From: an uncultured bacterium
GTDB lineage: Bacteria; Verrucomicrobiota; Verrucomicrobiia; CAIQCK01
Assembly (NCBI GenBank): GCA_903870275.1
Contig: CAIQCK010000102.1
Coordinates: 1-45,042, forward strand
Direction of reading: 5' to 3'
DNA: 45,042 nucleotides
The position numbers were made by a program, and so were the translations under genes. Below, piece after piece: positions 1-7,347 of this stretch (the stretch's first letter is position 1; every line of letters begins with the position of its first letter). A model generated the notes under the pieces. The model had not been told where the DNA came from and made no database searches. It was given only the letters and a program-made list of their open reading frames with translations.

Positions 1-33
1 CGATTGTTTCAGGCTCATCTTGAGTTGATTCAT
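1..33 (-). CDS. istA: IS21-family transposase IstA, N-terminal fragment (partial at window edge)
   Basis: The minus strand from 33 encodes MNQLKMSLKQS and runs off the window. A start of this kind, followed by a helix-turn-helix, is typical of IS21 IstA-type DDE transposases, which cut and join the element's ends with the IstB ATPase as helper. Only 11 residues are visible, so the call rests mainly on the adjoining IS21-like end. There is no clear Shine-Dalgarno sequence before the ATG. Whether the transposase is intact cannot be judged. Confidence 0.45.
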   Translation of the reverse strand, partial: MNQLKMSLKQS

Positions 34-138
34 CCGGAAGTCTTGCGGCTTTCGCCGCCACTCCCGCAACAAATCCGTCCCTCAAAATGGCCGGTTTTGA
101 TCCGCCCCTAACTGGCTGGTTTTGACTGCCCGCTGACA
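1..138 (-). mobile_element. Terminal part of an IS21-like insertion sequence (cut by window edge)
   Basis: Read on the minus strand, a terminal sequence beginning TGTCAGCGGGCAGTC starts at 138. It contains two closely spaced related motifs, TCAAAACCAGCCA and TCAAAACCGGCCA. About 105 bp further in, a short reading frame begins that looks like the start of an IstA transposase. IS21-family elements typically have TG-initial ends with repeated short motifs and istA near one end, so this fits that family. Only one end is visible, so the target duplication and the istB gene cannot be checked. Confidence 0.6.
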
Positions 139-418
139 AGATCGAAATCGGCGCTTCCACGGTTGCGACCGCCCACGCTTGTCACGTGTGACGCGGTGCG
201 GAGGCGGAATCGTTCCGAGTCAATGGGTTCGATGGCGAGCCGCCTGTCCGTCCCCATGGAGGTGGATCGTACTCTCCGAAAGCGATGTTTTCGGGGAGGA
301 AGAATGCGTTCCGCCCGTGCAAATCGTCCTGCTGAACCGTAGCGATACGATTGCGTTTCGGGCTGAAGTCGGCGAATTCGCTACTCGGAACCGGAATGAA
401 GATCGTTCCGTGCCGCCA
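139..418. other. Intergenic stretch with no supported gene
   Basis: Between the insertion-sequence end and the stop codon of the glycine-rich gene I see no reading frame with convincing protein character. Open frames here are extensions or shadows of the low-complexity neighbour. No RNA gene or clear terminator was recognised. Confidence 0.5.
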
Positions 419-1147
419 TCAGTGATGGCCGCCGTGACCGCCGCCGCCGTGACCGCCGCCGCCATGACCGCCACCGCCACCATGACTACCGCCACCATGG
501 CCGCCACAATAACCGCCACCCCAATGGCCTCCCCAGCGACCACCCCAACAACCTCCCCAACGGCCGCCCCAATAACCGCCATACCAAGGCCAGCCGCCAT
601 AATAGACGCCCACCGTCGGCCCGTAGTAGCCACCATCGTAATAAGGCGCCGCCGCGTAATAACCCGGACTATACGAATACGCCGCATAGTCATAGGAAGG
701 CGCTGGCGCCGCTGTTTCGTAATAGGCCGCCGGGGGATTCGCCGGCATCGCGGACATCACCTGCGCATTGGCTGGCCCGGCGTAATTCCCAGCATAATCA
801 CTGACAACCGGCCGGGGAACATACTGGACCGCGCTGGGGGCGGGGTTGGCCGGTGCGGAAGGGGGTGTATAAGCGGGTTGAGGAGCGGCGGACGGCCCTT
901 TGACCATCATGGCCACAATCACGTGATCGCTGACCCCGCTGCGCGTAAGCGCCTCGATATCCTGCGGGGCCAGTTGGAATCCCGACCCCGTGGCTTGCAA
1001 GGTTTGGATGATCACCTCGTCGCTGATGCCCGCCTTCGATAATTTGATGACATCGGTGACCGTCAAAGCGGCGGACGCCTCTACCGCCATCGTCAAAAGG
1101 CCCGCCACGCACCATCCCAAAACAAGCCTCCAAGTGTTCGTCTTCAT
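419..1147 (-). CDS. Exported glycine/histidine-rich protein with duplicated KAGxSDEVI motif
   Basis: The 242-residue product starts with a clear Sec signal peptide (about residues 1-27, cleaved near the ASA of VEASAALT). Residues 29-85 hold two related motifs, one around KAGISDEVIIQ and one around RSGVSDHVIVAMM. They look like a helical duplication often found in exported proteins of Verrucomicrobia, Planctomycetes and Bacteroidetes. The middle is rich in Pro, Ala and Tyr. The last 75 residues or so are Gly-, Trp-, Tyr- and finally Gly/His-rich (GGHGGGGHGG repeats), which could be a disordered, metal-binding or surface tail. No catalytic residues are apparent. The gene stands alone on the minus strand and its function is unknown. 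A long plus-strand frame over the same bases is a low-complexity shadow. Confidence 0.8.
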   Translation of the reverse strand: MKTNTWRLVLGWCVAGLLTMAVEASAALTVTDVIKLSKAGISDEVIIQTLQATGSGFQLAPQDIEALTRSGVSDHVIVAMMVKGPSAAPQPAYTPPSAPANPAPSAVQYVPRPVVSDYAGNYAGPANAQVMSAMPANPPAAYYETAAPAPSYDYAAYSYSPGYYAAAPYYDGGYYGPTVGVYYGGWPWYGGYWGGRWGGCWGGRWGGHWGGGYCGGHGGGSHGGGGGHGGGGHGGGGHGGHH

Positions 1148-1245
1148 AATTACAACCTTAGACGCCTACCACTTGTTTTTATTCAGTTCAATCCAAAACC
1201 GGAGCGGACATCGCCGGCGGTTCCCTACCCCGCCGCGCCAAACGG

Positions 1246-1290
1246 ACAGCCGCCGAGGTGAGCAGCCGCCAACGCAAGGAGGCGGACGGA
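1246..1290. repeat. Short GC-rich REP-like repeat, GGCGGCTG family
   Basis: Two direct copies of a CAGCCGCC-containing unit lie at about 1246-1260 and 1262-1290. The reverse complement of the second unit (CCGTCCGCCTCCT, then GCG, then GGCGGCTG) closely matches the right arm of the palindrome at 15129-15153, with about 24 of 27 bases the same. It lies between two divergent genes. Confidence 0.55.
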
Positions 1291-1378
1291 CCGTTGAACT
1301 GCTCGCCGTCTGCCGGATGAAAAACCGGCATCCACCGAACCGTTGCCGGTGTTCCTTTTTCATGTATCATCGGGCCCC

Positions 1379-2389
1379 ATGCCATTGACCATGAAATGCC
1401 TCTTGTTCACCCTCCTGCTGCTGGCGCCGCAGGCCATGCTCGGCGCTGAAGACCGGGCCGCGGCCAACCTTCCTGTCTTCCACTACCACGGCGTGGTGCT
1501 CGAAGCGGCCAACCTGAAATACCGCCCGCATGACGACGTGATTTATCCGTCCGTCGTGCGCATGGCGGGCCGCGTCGCGAACCCGCTCGGCAAATACTAC
1601 CTCTACTACGCGCCGCACGACGCGCCCGGGGGCATCTGCCTCGCCTACGCCGACAAACCCGAAGGGCCGTGGCGCGAATACGTCAACAACCCCGTCGTCG
1701 CGCGCGATTGGCCGCCGCATTATCAGGTCTCGCACGTGTCCGGCCCCGACGCCATCTGGAGCGAGGACGAGGGCAAACTGCTGCTCTATTTCCACGGCGA
1801 AAACCCGGTCACGCGCGTGGCCAGCAGCAGCGACGGCGTGCATTTCGTTTACGAGGGCGAAGCCGTCACCACGCGCATGTTCCCCAACCTCTCGGAAGCC
1901 TCCTACGGGCGCGTCTTCCGCCACCGGCTGCCCGGCAAGGACAACCGTTACGTAATGCTGCTGATGGGCAACGACCGCGGCACCCGGCGCATCTACCTCG
2001 CGTGGTCCAGCGACGGCCGGAAGTGGGAAACGCGCCCGACGCCCCTGATGAATCCGCCGCCCGGCACCGATCAGGTCGCGGGCGCCGTGCTGGTGCCGTG
2101 GGCGGGCAAACTCTATCTCATCGCCCACGCCAACAACAGCAAGGCCGGGTTCAACCTGGGCTACGATCTCTACATCGCGGAGACGGACGCCGCGCTGGAG
2201 CACGTCCATCCGCTCGGCAAGTTTTTTGACCGCACGCTCGTCTCCCCCGACAACCCCGGCGCAATGTCGCCGTGCTTCATCGAGGACAACGGACGCTGGT
2301 GCATGTTCTTCAACATCGGCGCGCGGCTCCGAAACAAAATCGCGCTGGCCATTGCCGAGCCTCTCACCGCGCCTGCCGCCAAACAATGA
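1379..2389 (+). CDS. Secreted GH43-like five-bladed beta-propeller protein
   Basis: The product has a short hydrophobic signal peptide (MKCLLFTLLLLAPQAMLGA). It then shows the pattern of glycosidase-type beta-propellers of the GH43/GH32/GH130 kind: an early YPSVVRMAG strand, PLGKYYLYYAPHD, GPDAIWSEDEGKLLLYF, a block around SSDGVHF and SSDGRKWETR, and a late GAMSPCFIEDNGRWCMFF strand. Such proteins usually act on plant or microbial polysaccharides or bind sugars. The acidic residues after PHDDVIYPS and in SGPDAIW are candidates for the active site, but I cannot place the triad with confidence. ATGs at 1379 and 1391 both keep the signal peptide and neither has a strong ribosome-binding site. 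A terminator-like hairpin follows the stop codon directly. The exact family is uncertain, but a secreted propeller is well supported. Confidence 0.7.
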   Translation: MPLTMKCLLFTLLLLAPQAMLGAEDRAAANLPVFHYHGVVLEAANLKYRPHDDVIYPSVVRMAGRVANPLGKYYLYYAPHDAPGGICLAYADKPEGPWREYVNNPVVARDWPPHYQVSHVSGPDAIWSEDEGKLLLYFHGENPVTRVASSSDGVHFVYEGEAVTTRMFPNLSEASYGRVFRHRLPGKDNRYVMLLMGNDRGTRRIYLAWSSDGRKWETRPTPLMNPPPGTDQVAGAVLVPWAGKLYLIAHANNSKAGFNLGYDLYIAETDAALEHVHPLGKFFDRTLVSPDNPGAMSPCFIEDNGRWCMFFNIGARLRNKIALAIAEPLTAPAAKQ

Positions 2390-2394
2390 AACCG

Positions 2395-2448
2395 AAAACC
2401 GAAGTTGACCGTAGCGCCGGCATCCTTGCCGGCTCAGCTTCGGTTTTT
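2395..2448 (+). terminator. Nested hairpin with U-tract after the propeller gene
   Basis: An outer 10-bp perfect stem (AAAACCGAAG at 2395-2404 with CTTCGGTTTT at 2438-2447) encloses an inner GC-rich stem (GCCGGCA at 2416-2422 with TGCCGGC at 2427-2433). The outer stem ends in TTTTT. This looks like a Rho-independent terminator built around a short palindromic repeat. It ends 4 bp before the next start codon. Confidence 0.65.
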
Positions 2449-2451
2449 GGG

Positions 2452-3432
2452 ATGAAGCTCGCATTTCCACTCGTTGCCGCTCTGCTGCTGGCTCCGCTCC
2501 TTGCATGGAGCGCCGCGAGCGAAAAGGAAACGATGAAAACCGGCGATCACAATTTCACCATCACCGTTGGCGGCTTCGACCGCCGTTACACCGTTCACGC
2601 GCCGCCGGGCTACGACGGCAGGACGCCGGCGCCCGTGGTGGTCATGCTGCATGGCGGCGGCGGCACGAGCCAGGCCGCTGCGACTGAAACCGGCTGGGGC
2701 GCGAAGGCCGACGAAGCCGGTTTCCTCGCCGTCTTTCCCAACGCGCTGGCGCGCGACCCGTCCAAGCCCGGCAATTTCAGCCGCAACCCGCAGCTCTGGA
2801 ACGACGGTTCCGACCGGTTCTACGCCGCCGGGGAAGGCCCCGACGACGTCGCTTTCCTCAACGCGATGCTCGACGAGTTGAGCGCGAAGTTCGCCGTGGA
2901 CGCGCGGCGGATTTTCATCACCGGTTTCTCCAACGGCGCTTCGATGACCTTCCGCGCCGGCGCGGAACTCTCGCGGCGCGTTGCCGCCATCGCGCCGGTG
3001 GCCGGTACGTGCTGGGCGCAGCCGCTGACCGTGGAGCGGCCCATCCCGATGTGCTACATCACCGGCATCGACGACCCGCTGAACCTCATTGACGGCGGTT
3101 TTCCGAAGGGTCCGATCGGCGCCAACGCCAAAGTCCGCGCCAAACCCAAGCCGCCCGTGCGCGACTCGATCTTGAAATGGGCCAAAACCGTTGGCTGCGC
3201 CCCGACGCCCGCGCGCGACTCGGAATCGAACGGCGTCCGCACGCAAACCTACGGTCCCGGCCGCGACGGCGCGGAAGTGGTCTATATCACCGTCGAGGGA
3301 CTCGGCCACACGTGGGCTGGCGGCAAGAGCCTGCTGCCGGAATTCATGGTCGGCAAACGCTCCGACAAAATCAAAGCCACCGACGTCCTCTGGGAGTTTT
3401 TCAAGAAGCACGGCGCCGCCGAAAAGAAGTGA
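2452..3432 (+). CDS. Secreted CE1/LpqC-type esterase (PHB-depolymerase family)
   Basis: This 326-residue alpha/beta hydrolase starts with a Sec signal peptide (MKLAFPLVAALLLAPLLAW). Family signatures include an early VVVMLHGGGG oxyanion-hole strand (about residues 62-71), the nucleophile elbow GFSNG with Ser160, an Asp at GIDDPL (207/208) and the catalytic His286 in GLGHTWAGG. LpqC/PHB-depolymerase-like esterases cleave short polyester or feruloyl/acetyl ester bonds, often on plant polysaccharides. That fits the neighbouring propeller glycosidase, although the substrate is not shown by the sequence. The frame is open upstream to 2272, but the signal peptide argues for the ATG at 2452. This start lies just after a terminator-like hairpin and lacks a good Shine-Dalgarno site. 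The gene converges with the next one, leaving a 14-bp gap. Confidence 0.88.
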   Translation: MKLAFPLVAALLLAPLLAWSAASEKETMKTGDHNFTITVGGFDRRYTVHAPPGYDGRTPAPVVVMLHGGGGTSQAAATETGWGAKADEAGFLAVFPNALARDPSKPGNFSRNPQLWNDGSDRFYAAGEGPDDVAFLNAMLDELSAKFAVDARRIFITGFSNGASMTFRAGAELSRRVAAIAPVAGTCWAQPLTVERPIPMCYITGIDDPLNLIDGGFPKGPIGANAKVRAKPKPPVRDSILKWAKTVGCAPTPARDSESNGVRTQTYGPGRDGAEVVYITVEGLGHTWAGGKSLLPEFMVGKRSDKIKATDVLWEFFKKHGAAEKK

Positions 3433-3446
3433 AAGAAGTCGCCGGA

Positions 3447-4409
3447 TCAAGCGGACTGGCTGACTGGCGGCGTCCTGCCAGCGCGGACAAACGCCACCGC
3501 AAGAGCCATGAGCACGACCGCACCCCCGACAAGCGTGCCGGGAGTATGCGCGAGAAAGCCGAACAGTGTCACAGGGAAGATAAGGCCGGCCGCAAGCGTC
3601 ACTGTGTCGCGCGGCACAAGTGCCGGCAATTTGATGATCGCAAGAATGGGCAGCGCAATGAAGAAGACGAGAAGAAACAAGTCGTATGCGACAGCCGAAT
3701 CGAGCCGCCGCACAACGCCAGGCAGGAACATATACGCCAAGGTGTAGAGGAGGCCGAGAACGAAGAGCACGGCTGCATGGAGCCGAATATTCCACTTCGC
3801 AAACTGCATGCTGGGCATCTTCCATGCCGCCAGAATGAGTGCCGCCAATAATGCAATGATGAGCAGCAGCGGGCCCGGACCTTCATGGTAATGGTAATGG
3901 CTCGGCGGCAGCGCGATCATATAGAAGCAAAAGACGGTGTCGGCAATGAGCGCAAGCAGCAGTGTTACGTAAAGCTTGTTGCCAATCCAGCGATCCCGCC
4001 CGGGAAATATGGTGGTGATTATCAGATACGGCACCAGTATGCTGAAGACTGCATGCACAACGGTTATATTGAGCGCCCATGGCACGTTGATGCCGAAAAT
4101 GCGCCCGAAGCCTTCGAGCTTGTCGGAGACAACGGAATAAAAATGCGGATCAAAAAAACCCTTTGTGCTCAAAGCCTCACAGAGCATGCCGTATCCCAAG
4201 GCGAGCGTCAGGATTGAAGGAAACCCCTTGCCCCATCGCACCACCGTCTCGCGGACAAGCAGCAGCGCGCCGCCGTAGGTTATGGTGACGATTGTGAAAA
4301 GAATCGGCGAGAAATAGGTTGATAGCCGGGTGTTGCCGGTCAGCAGTTCGACGGAAATTGCGGGCAGGAAAAACAGCGCAGCGGCGGCAGCATAGTTGGT
4401 GGATTTCAT
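3447..4409 (-). CDS. Polytopic membrane protein of unknown function
   Basis: The 320-residue protein has roughly nine to ten hydrophobic segments. The first covers about residues 8-24, and further segments occur near FSPILFTIVTITYGGALLLV, TVVHAVFSILVPYLIITTIF, LYVTLLLALIADTVFCFYM and LLLIIALLAALILAAW, plus four at the C-terminus. A His/Tyr-rich loop (PPSHYHYHEG) lies in the middle. No transporter or enzyme motif was recognised. It is the last of four minus-strand genes that are each preceded by the dispersed repeat; its repeat core starts 84 bp upstream of the ATG. Base composition is less GC-rich than the neighbouring esterase, which may indicate separate acquisition. Confidence 0.75.
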   Translation of the reverse strand: MKSTNYAAAAALFFLPAISVELLTGNTRLSTYFSPILFTIVTITYGGALLLVRETVVRWGKGFPSILTLALGYGMLCEALSTKGFFDPHFYSVVSDKLEGFGRIFGINVPWALNITVVHAVFSILVPYLIITTIFPGRDRWIGNKLYVTLLLALIADTVFCFYMIALPPSHYHYHEGPGPLLLIIALLAALILAAWKMPSMQFAKWNIRLHAAVLFVLGLLYTLAYMFLPGVVRRLDSAVAYDLFLLVFFIALPILAIIKLPALVPRDTVTLAAGLIFPVTLFGFLAHTPGTLVGGAVVLMALAVAFVRAGRTPPVSQSA

Positions 4410-4492
4410 TTGGGCTTCTGTTTTCTAAAGAGCCAGGAAAAGCAAGTCCTCCATGCCTCCATGATACCGGCGAGCGGTCATGAGGTTACAAT

Positions 4493-4557
4493 CAACATTT
4501 CCCATATGACCTACGGTCCACGACCATCGCGGGCCATTCAGTTTCTTTGACCGGCAT
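4493..4557. repeat. Dispersed repeat, copy A (core only)
   Basis: About 65 bp match the start of the repeats at 6654, 10966 and 12554: ACATTTCCCATATGACCTAC, an imperfect hairpin, then CATTCAGTTT and TTGACCGGCAT. The similarity stops after the CCGGCAT. It lies upstream of the minus-strand membrane-protein gene. Confidence 0.75.
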
Positions 4558-4668
4558 TTAACTGCAATCCTCTCAAGGCATCAGGAACAGAGTGGACGCA
4601 GCGCATGCGCAACGAACACCGGGGATGGTTCGATGAAGGGCGAAGACCAGGTGGCTGGCGTCAAATTC

Positions 4669-6555
4669 TCACTCGTGTCCGCCGTGCTGACGCAGCAACT
4701 CCACCACGGCCTTGCGACTCTTCAATATCGCAGCAGGGGCGCCGGCATTCGAAAATCTCTCAAACCTCCACACCGCCATGCGCAAAGGAGTCCTACCGTC
4801 CTTGGCCTTGGCATTAACATCGGCTTTGTTGGCTAGCAGCAATTCCACCATTCCTTCGTCGCCCCACAAAACCGCCGCCATGTGCAAAGGCGTCCTGCCG
4901 TCTTCGTCTTTGCTAAAAACCAGATCAGGATTGGCTTTGAGCAGAGCTTCGGCCCTTTTCAGGTCGCCAATTGCGGCCACGTCAAAAATTGTGTACTCGG
5001 CCGTGCGGGCCAGAAGCAAATCCGCAACGACCGTGTAGCCATGCTCTGCCGCCTTGTGCAAAGGCGTCTTGCCGTCCTTGGCTCTGGCATTGACATCGGC
5101 CTTGTGGGCCACCAGCAAATCCGCCATGTCCTTGTAACCTTGCTCCGCCGCGTTGTGCAAAGGCGTGCTGCCGTCCTTTGCTGCGGCATTGACTTCGGCT
5201 TTGTTGGCCAGCAGTAATGCCGCCACGTCCTTGTAGCCATGCTCCGCCGCCTTATGCAAAGGCGTGCTGCCGTCCTTTGCCGCGGCATTGACCTCGGCTT
5301 TGTTGGCCAGCAGTAATGCCGCCACGTCCTTGTAGCCATGCTCCGCCGCCATGTGCAAAGGCGTGCTGCCGTCCTTTGCCGCGGCATTGACCTCGGCTTT
5401 GTTGGCCAGCAGTAATGCCGCCACGTGCGTGTTGCGAAGCACTGCGTAGTGCAAGGGAGTGTCGCCGTCGTTGTCCTTGGCATTGGCCTCGGCTTTGTGG
5501 GCCAACAGTGATTTCGCCACGTCCTTATTCGCCGCCTCGAACAAAGGCGTCTGGCCCTGGCTGGCCTTTACATTGACATCGGCTTTGTTGGCCAACAACA
5601 ACTCCACGATGTCCTTGCTGCCACAACGCGCTGCCACATGCAAAGGCGTCCAGCCGTTTTCGTTAATATTGGCATCCGCCCCGTTGGCCAGCAGCAATTC
5701 CACCATGACCTTGTTTGACACTGCGTCGTGCAAAGGCGTGTCGCCGTCCTTGGCCTTGGTATTGACATCGGCTTTGTTGGCCAGCAGCAATCTAGCCATA
5801 TCTGTGTGTCCCGCCGCCACCGCAGTGCGCAAAGGCGTCCTGCCGTCTTCGTCTTTGCTAAAAACCAGATCAGGATTGGCTTTGAGCAAAGCCTTGGCCC
5901 TTTCCACGTCGCCAATGGCGGCCACGTCAAAAATTGTGTACTCAGCCTTGTTGGCCAGCAACAACTCCACGATGTCCTTGAGGCCACAACGCGCTGCCAT
6001 ATGCAATGGCGTCCTGTTGTGTTCGTCTTTGCTGAAAACCAGATCGGGATTGGCTTTGAGCAAAGCCTTGACCCTTTCCACGTCGCCAATGGCGGCCACT
6101 TCAAAAATCGTGTACTCGGCCTTGTTGGCCAGTAGCAATTTCGCCACGTCCTTGTTGGCCTCCACCACCGCATAGTGTAAAGGCGTGTCGCCGTCCTTGG
6201 CCTTGGCATTGACGTCGGCCTTGTTGGCCAGTAGCAATTTCGCCATGTCCTTGTGGCTATGCCAAGCCGCCTCGTGCAAAGGCGTAAGGCCATAATCCGT
6301 CTTGGCATTGACATCGGCGCCTTTGGCCAACAGCAATTCCGCCACGTTCTTGTGTCCCTCTTCCGCCGCACAATGCAAAGGCGTTTTGCCTAGGTGATCT
6401 TTGCTTGAAATCAGTTCGGGATTGTCTTTCAGCAACGCTTTAACCTTCTGCAAATCGCCCATAAAGGCTGCGTCGTGAATCTCGCCGCCGAAGGCGAGGC
6501 TGACCCAAACCATGACCCCAAATAACAGGAACAGATGTCGGCTAATGGTTTTCAT
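4669..6555 (-). CDS. Exported ankyrin-repeat protein with recent internal duplications
   Basis: The 628-residue product begins with a signal peptide (MKTISRHLFLLFGVMVWVSLAFGG) and is then almost entirely ankyrin repeats. The 33-residue consensus is DGxTPLHxAAxxGHKDVAxLLLANKADVNAKAK in pieces such as GDTPLHYAV and ALLLANKAEVNA. A second module (AEYTIFDVAAIGD, then ERAKALLKANPDLVFSKDE) appears three times and breaks the regular ladder, resembling the N-terminal IHDAAFMGDLQKVKALLK unit. Ankyrin proteins bind other proteins and have no catalytic role by themselves. The export signal suggests a periplasmic or surface scaffold. The upstream frame extends to 6654, but this start is supported by the signal peptide and a GGAG-rich leader. 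Three nearly identical 99-bp units lie at 5161-5457. A full repeat copy starts 98 bp upstream of the ATG. Confidence 0.9.
   Translation of the reverse strand: MKTISRHLFLLFGVMVWVSLAFGGEIHDAAFMGDLQKVKALLKDNPELISSKDHLGKTPLHCAAEEGHKNVAELLLAKGADVNAKTDYGLTPLHEAAWHSHKDMAKLLLANKADVNAKAKDGDTPLHYAVVEANKDVAKLLLANKAEYTIFEVAAIGDVERVKALLKANPDLVFSKDEHNRTPLHMAARCGLKDIVELLLANKAEYTIFDVAAIGDVERAKALLKANPDLVFSKDEDGRTPLRTAVAAGHTDMARLLLANKADVNTKAKDGDTPLHDAVSNKVMVELLLANGADANINENGWTPLHVAARCGSKDIVELLLANKADVNVKASQGQTPLFEAANKDVAKSLLAHKAEANAKDNDGDTPLHYAVLRNTHVAALLLANKAEVNAAAKDGSTPLHMAAEHGYKDVAALLLANKAEVNAAAKDGSTPLHKAAEHGYKDVAALLLANKAEVNAAAKDGSTPLHNAAEQGYKDMADLLVAHKADVNARAKDGKTPLHKAAEHGYTVVADLLLARTAEYTIFDVAAIGDLKRAEALLKANPDLVFSKDEDGRTPLHMAAVLWGDEGMVELLLANKADVNAKAKDGRTPLRMAVWRFERFSNAGAPAAILKSRKAVVELLRQHGGHE
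5161..5457. repeat. Three near-identical 99-bp tandem units inside the ankyrin gene
   Basis: The sequence AGGCGTGCTGCCGTCCTTTG recurs at 5161, 5260 and 5359, exactly 99 bp apart. The three intervening units differ at only a few bases. Each encodes one 33-residue ankyrin repeat, so copy number can change without shifting the frame. Confidence 0.9.
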
Positions 6556-6653
6556 TCTCCCTGCGCTCCTCAGTGTTTGCGGGATTCTGAATCTTCCCCT
6601 CCAGTGGGTCGAGAACATTTCCCATCCCGTTCGCGGTATCACTTTTGGTATCA

Positions 6654-7019
6654 CCTGACATTCCCATATGACCCACCGCCCGCGACCATCGCGTACAATC
6701 CAGATTCATTGACCGGCAGTTTTGTCCTTTCGGACAGTGCCCCCAAGCCGTTTCCCGGCTCCAACACCGGCTTCCCGATTCCGGGAGCAGTGGCTTCGGC
6801 TTTCCATTGCGCGCCGCAACGATTTTTTGGCCGAACGCAAACAAGGCGCTGCCTTCTGCGCTTCTTCCTGTGATTTGCACAGGGTGGGAATCAACCCGTT
6901 AACGACGCGGGAAACCGCCGCAGCGGCTGAAGCCCCCACCGCGGTGTTGTCCACGGTGAATGTCGGATCATCAAAGCGCCGACGAAAGGCCGGGACATCC
7001 CCGGATGCGCGAATGGGGT
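6654..7019. repeat. Dispersed repeat, copy B (full length, about 366 bp)
   Basis: This copy matches the one at 12554-12919 along its whole length, very roughly 85-90% identical by eye, with only small indels. It starts CCTGACATTCCCATATGACC and ends near GATGCGCGAATGGGG. It lies directly upstream of the minus-strand ankyrin gene. Its minus strand carries open frames similar to those of copy D, but these are broken differently in the two copies, so a coding role is not supported. Confidence 0.85.
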
Positions 7020-7347
7020 TTCCCTTTCAAAACAATAGAGGGACAGGGGATTGTTCAGGTCATAATACATTTTATCCCGAATTGCCCGGTTGAACTGTGG
7101 CATCTATCTGATACTCGTGGATGTTGTCTTGAATGCCCTTCAAACCACTGATTATAGCTTTAATCACTTTTGGCGAAGAACATTGGAAATCCGGCATCGG
7201 AAAACCCACAGTGAAGGCATTTTATCCAGTATGGCATTGGGTGGTCAACGGCGGCACAGTTATACACGAACGTTGTGAGCGGCACCTTCACATTCACCTT
7301 GGGAGACGCCACGGCACAGCCAACGCTTCCCCTGAATACCACCAACC
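7020..7347. other. Intergenic stretch with no supported gene
   Basis: This 328-bp stretch lies between the end of the mannosidase-like gene and repeat copy B. It is less GC-rich than its surroundings. Short frames exist on both strands (for example about 60 codons on the minus strand ending at 7160), but none has a ribosome-binding site or recognisable protein features. It may hold a gene remnant. Confidence 0.45.

Noticed and set aside
179..1042. Long plus-strand frame rich in Thr, Ala, Arg
   Set aside because: It is a shadow of the low-complexity glycine/histidine-rich gene.
5161..5457. CRISPR-like or minisatellite array
   Set aside because: The repeated units are contiguous 99-bp coding repeats without spacers.
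6706..6954. Small conserved protein encoded in the dispersed repeat
   Set aside because: The open frames in copies B and D are broken at different points and lack a ribosome-binding site, so a structural or mobile repeat is more likely.
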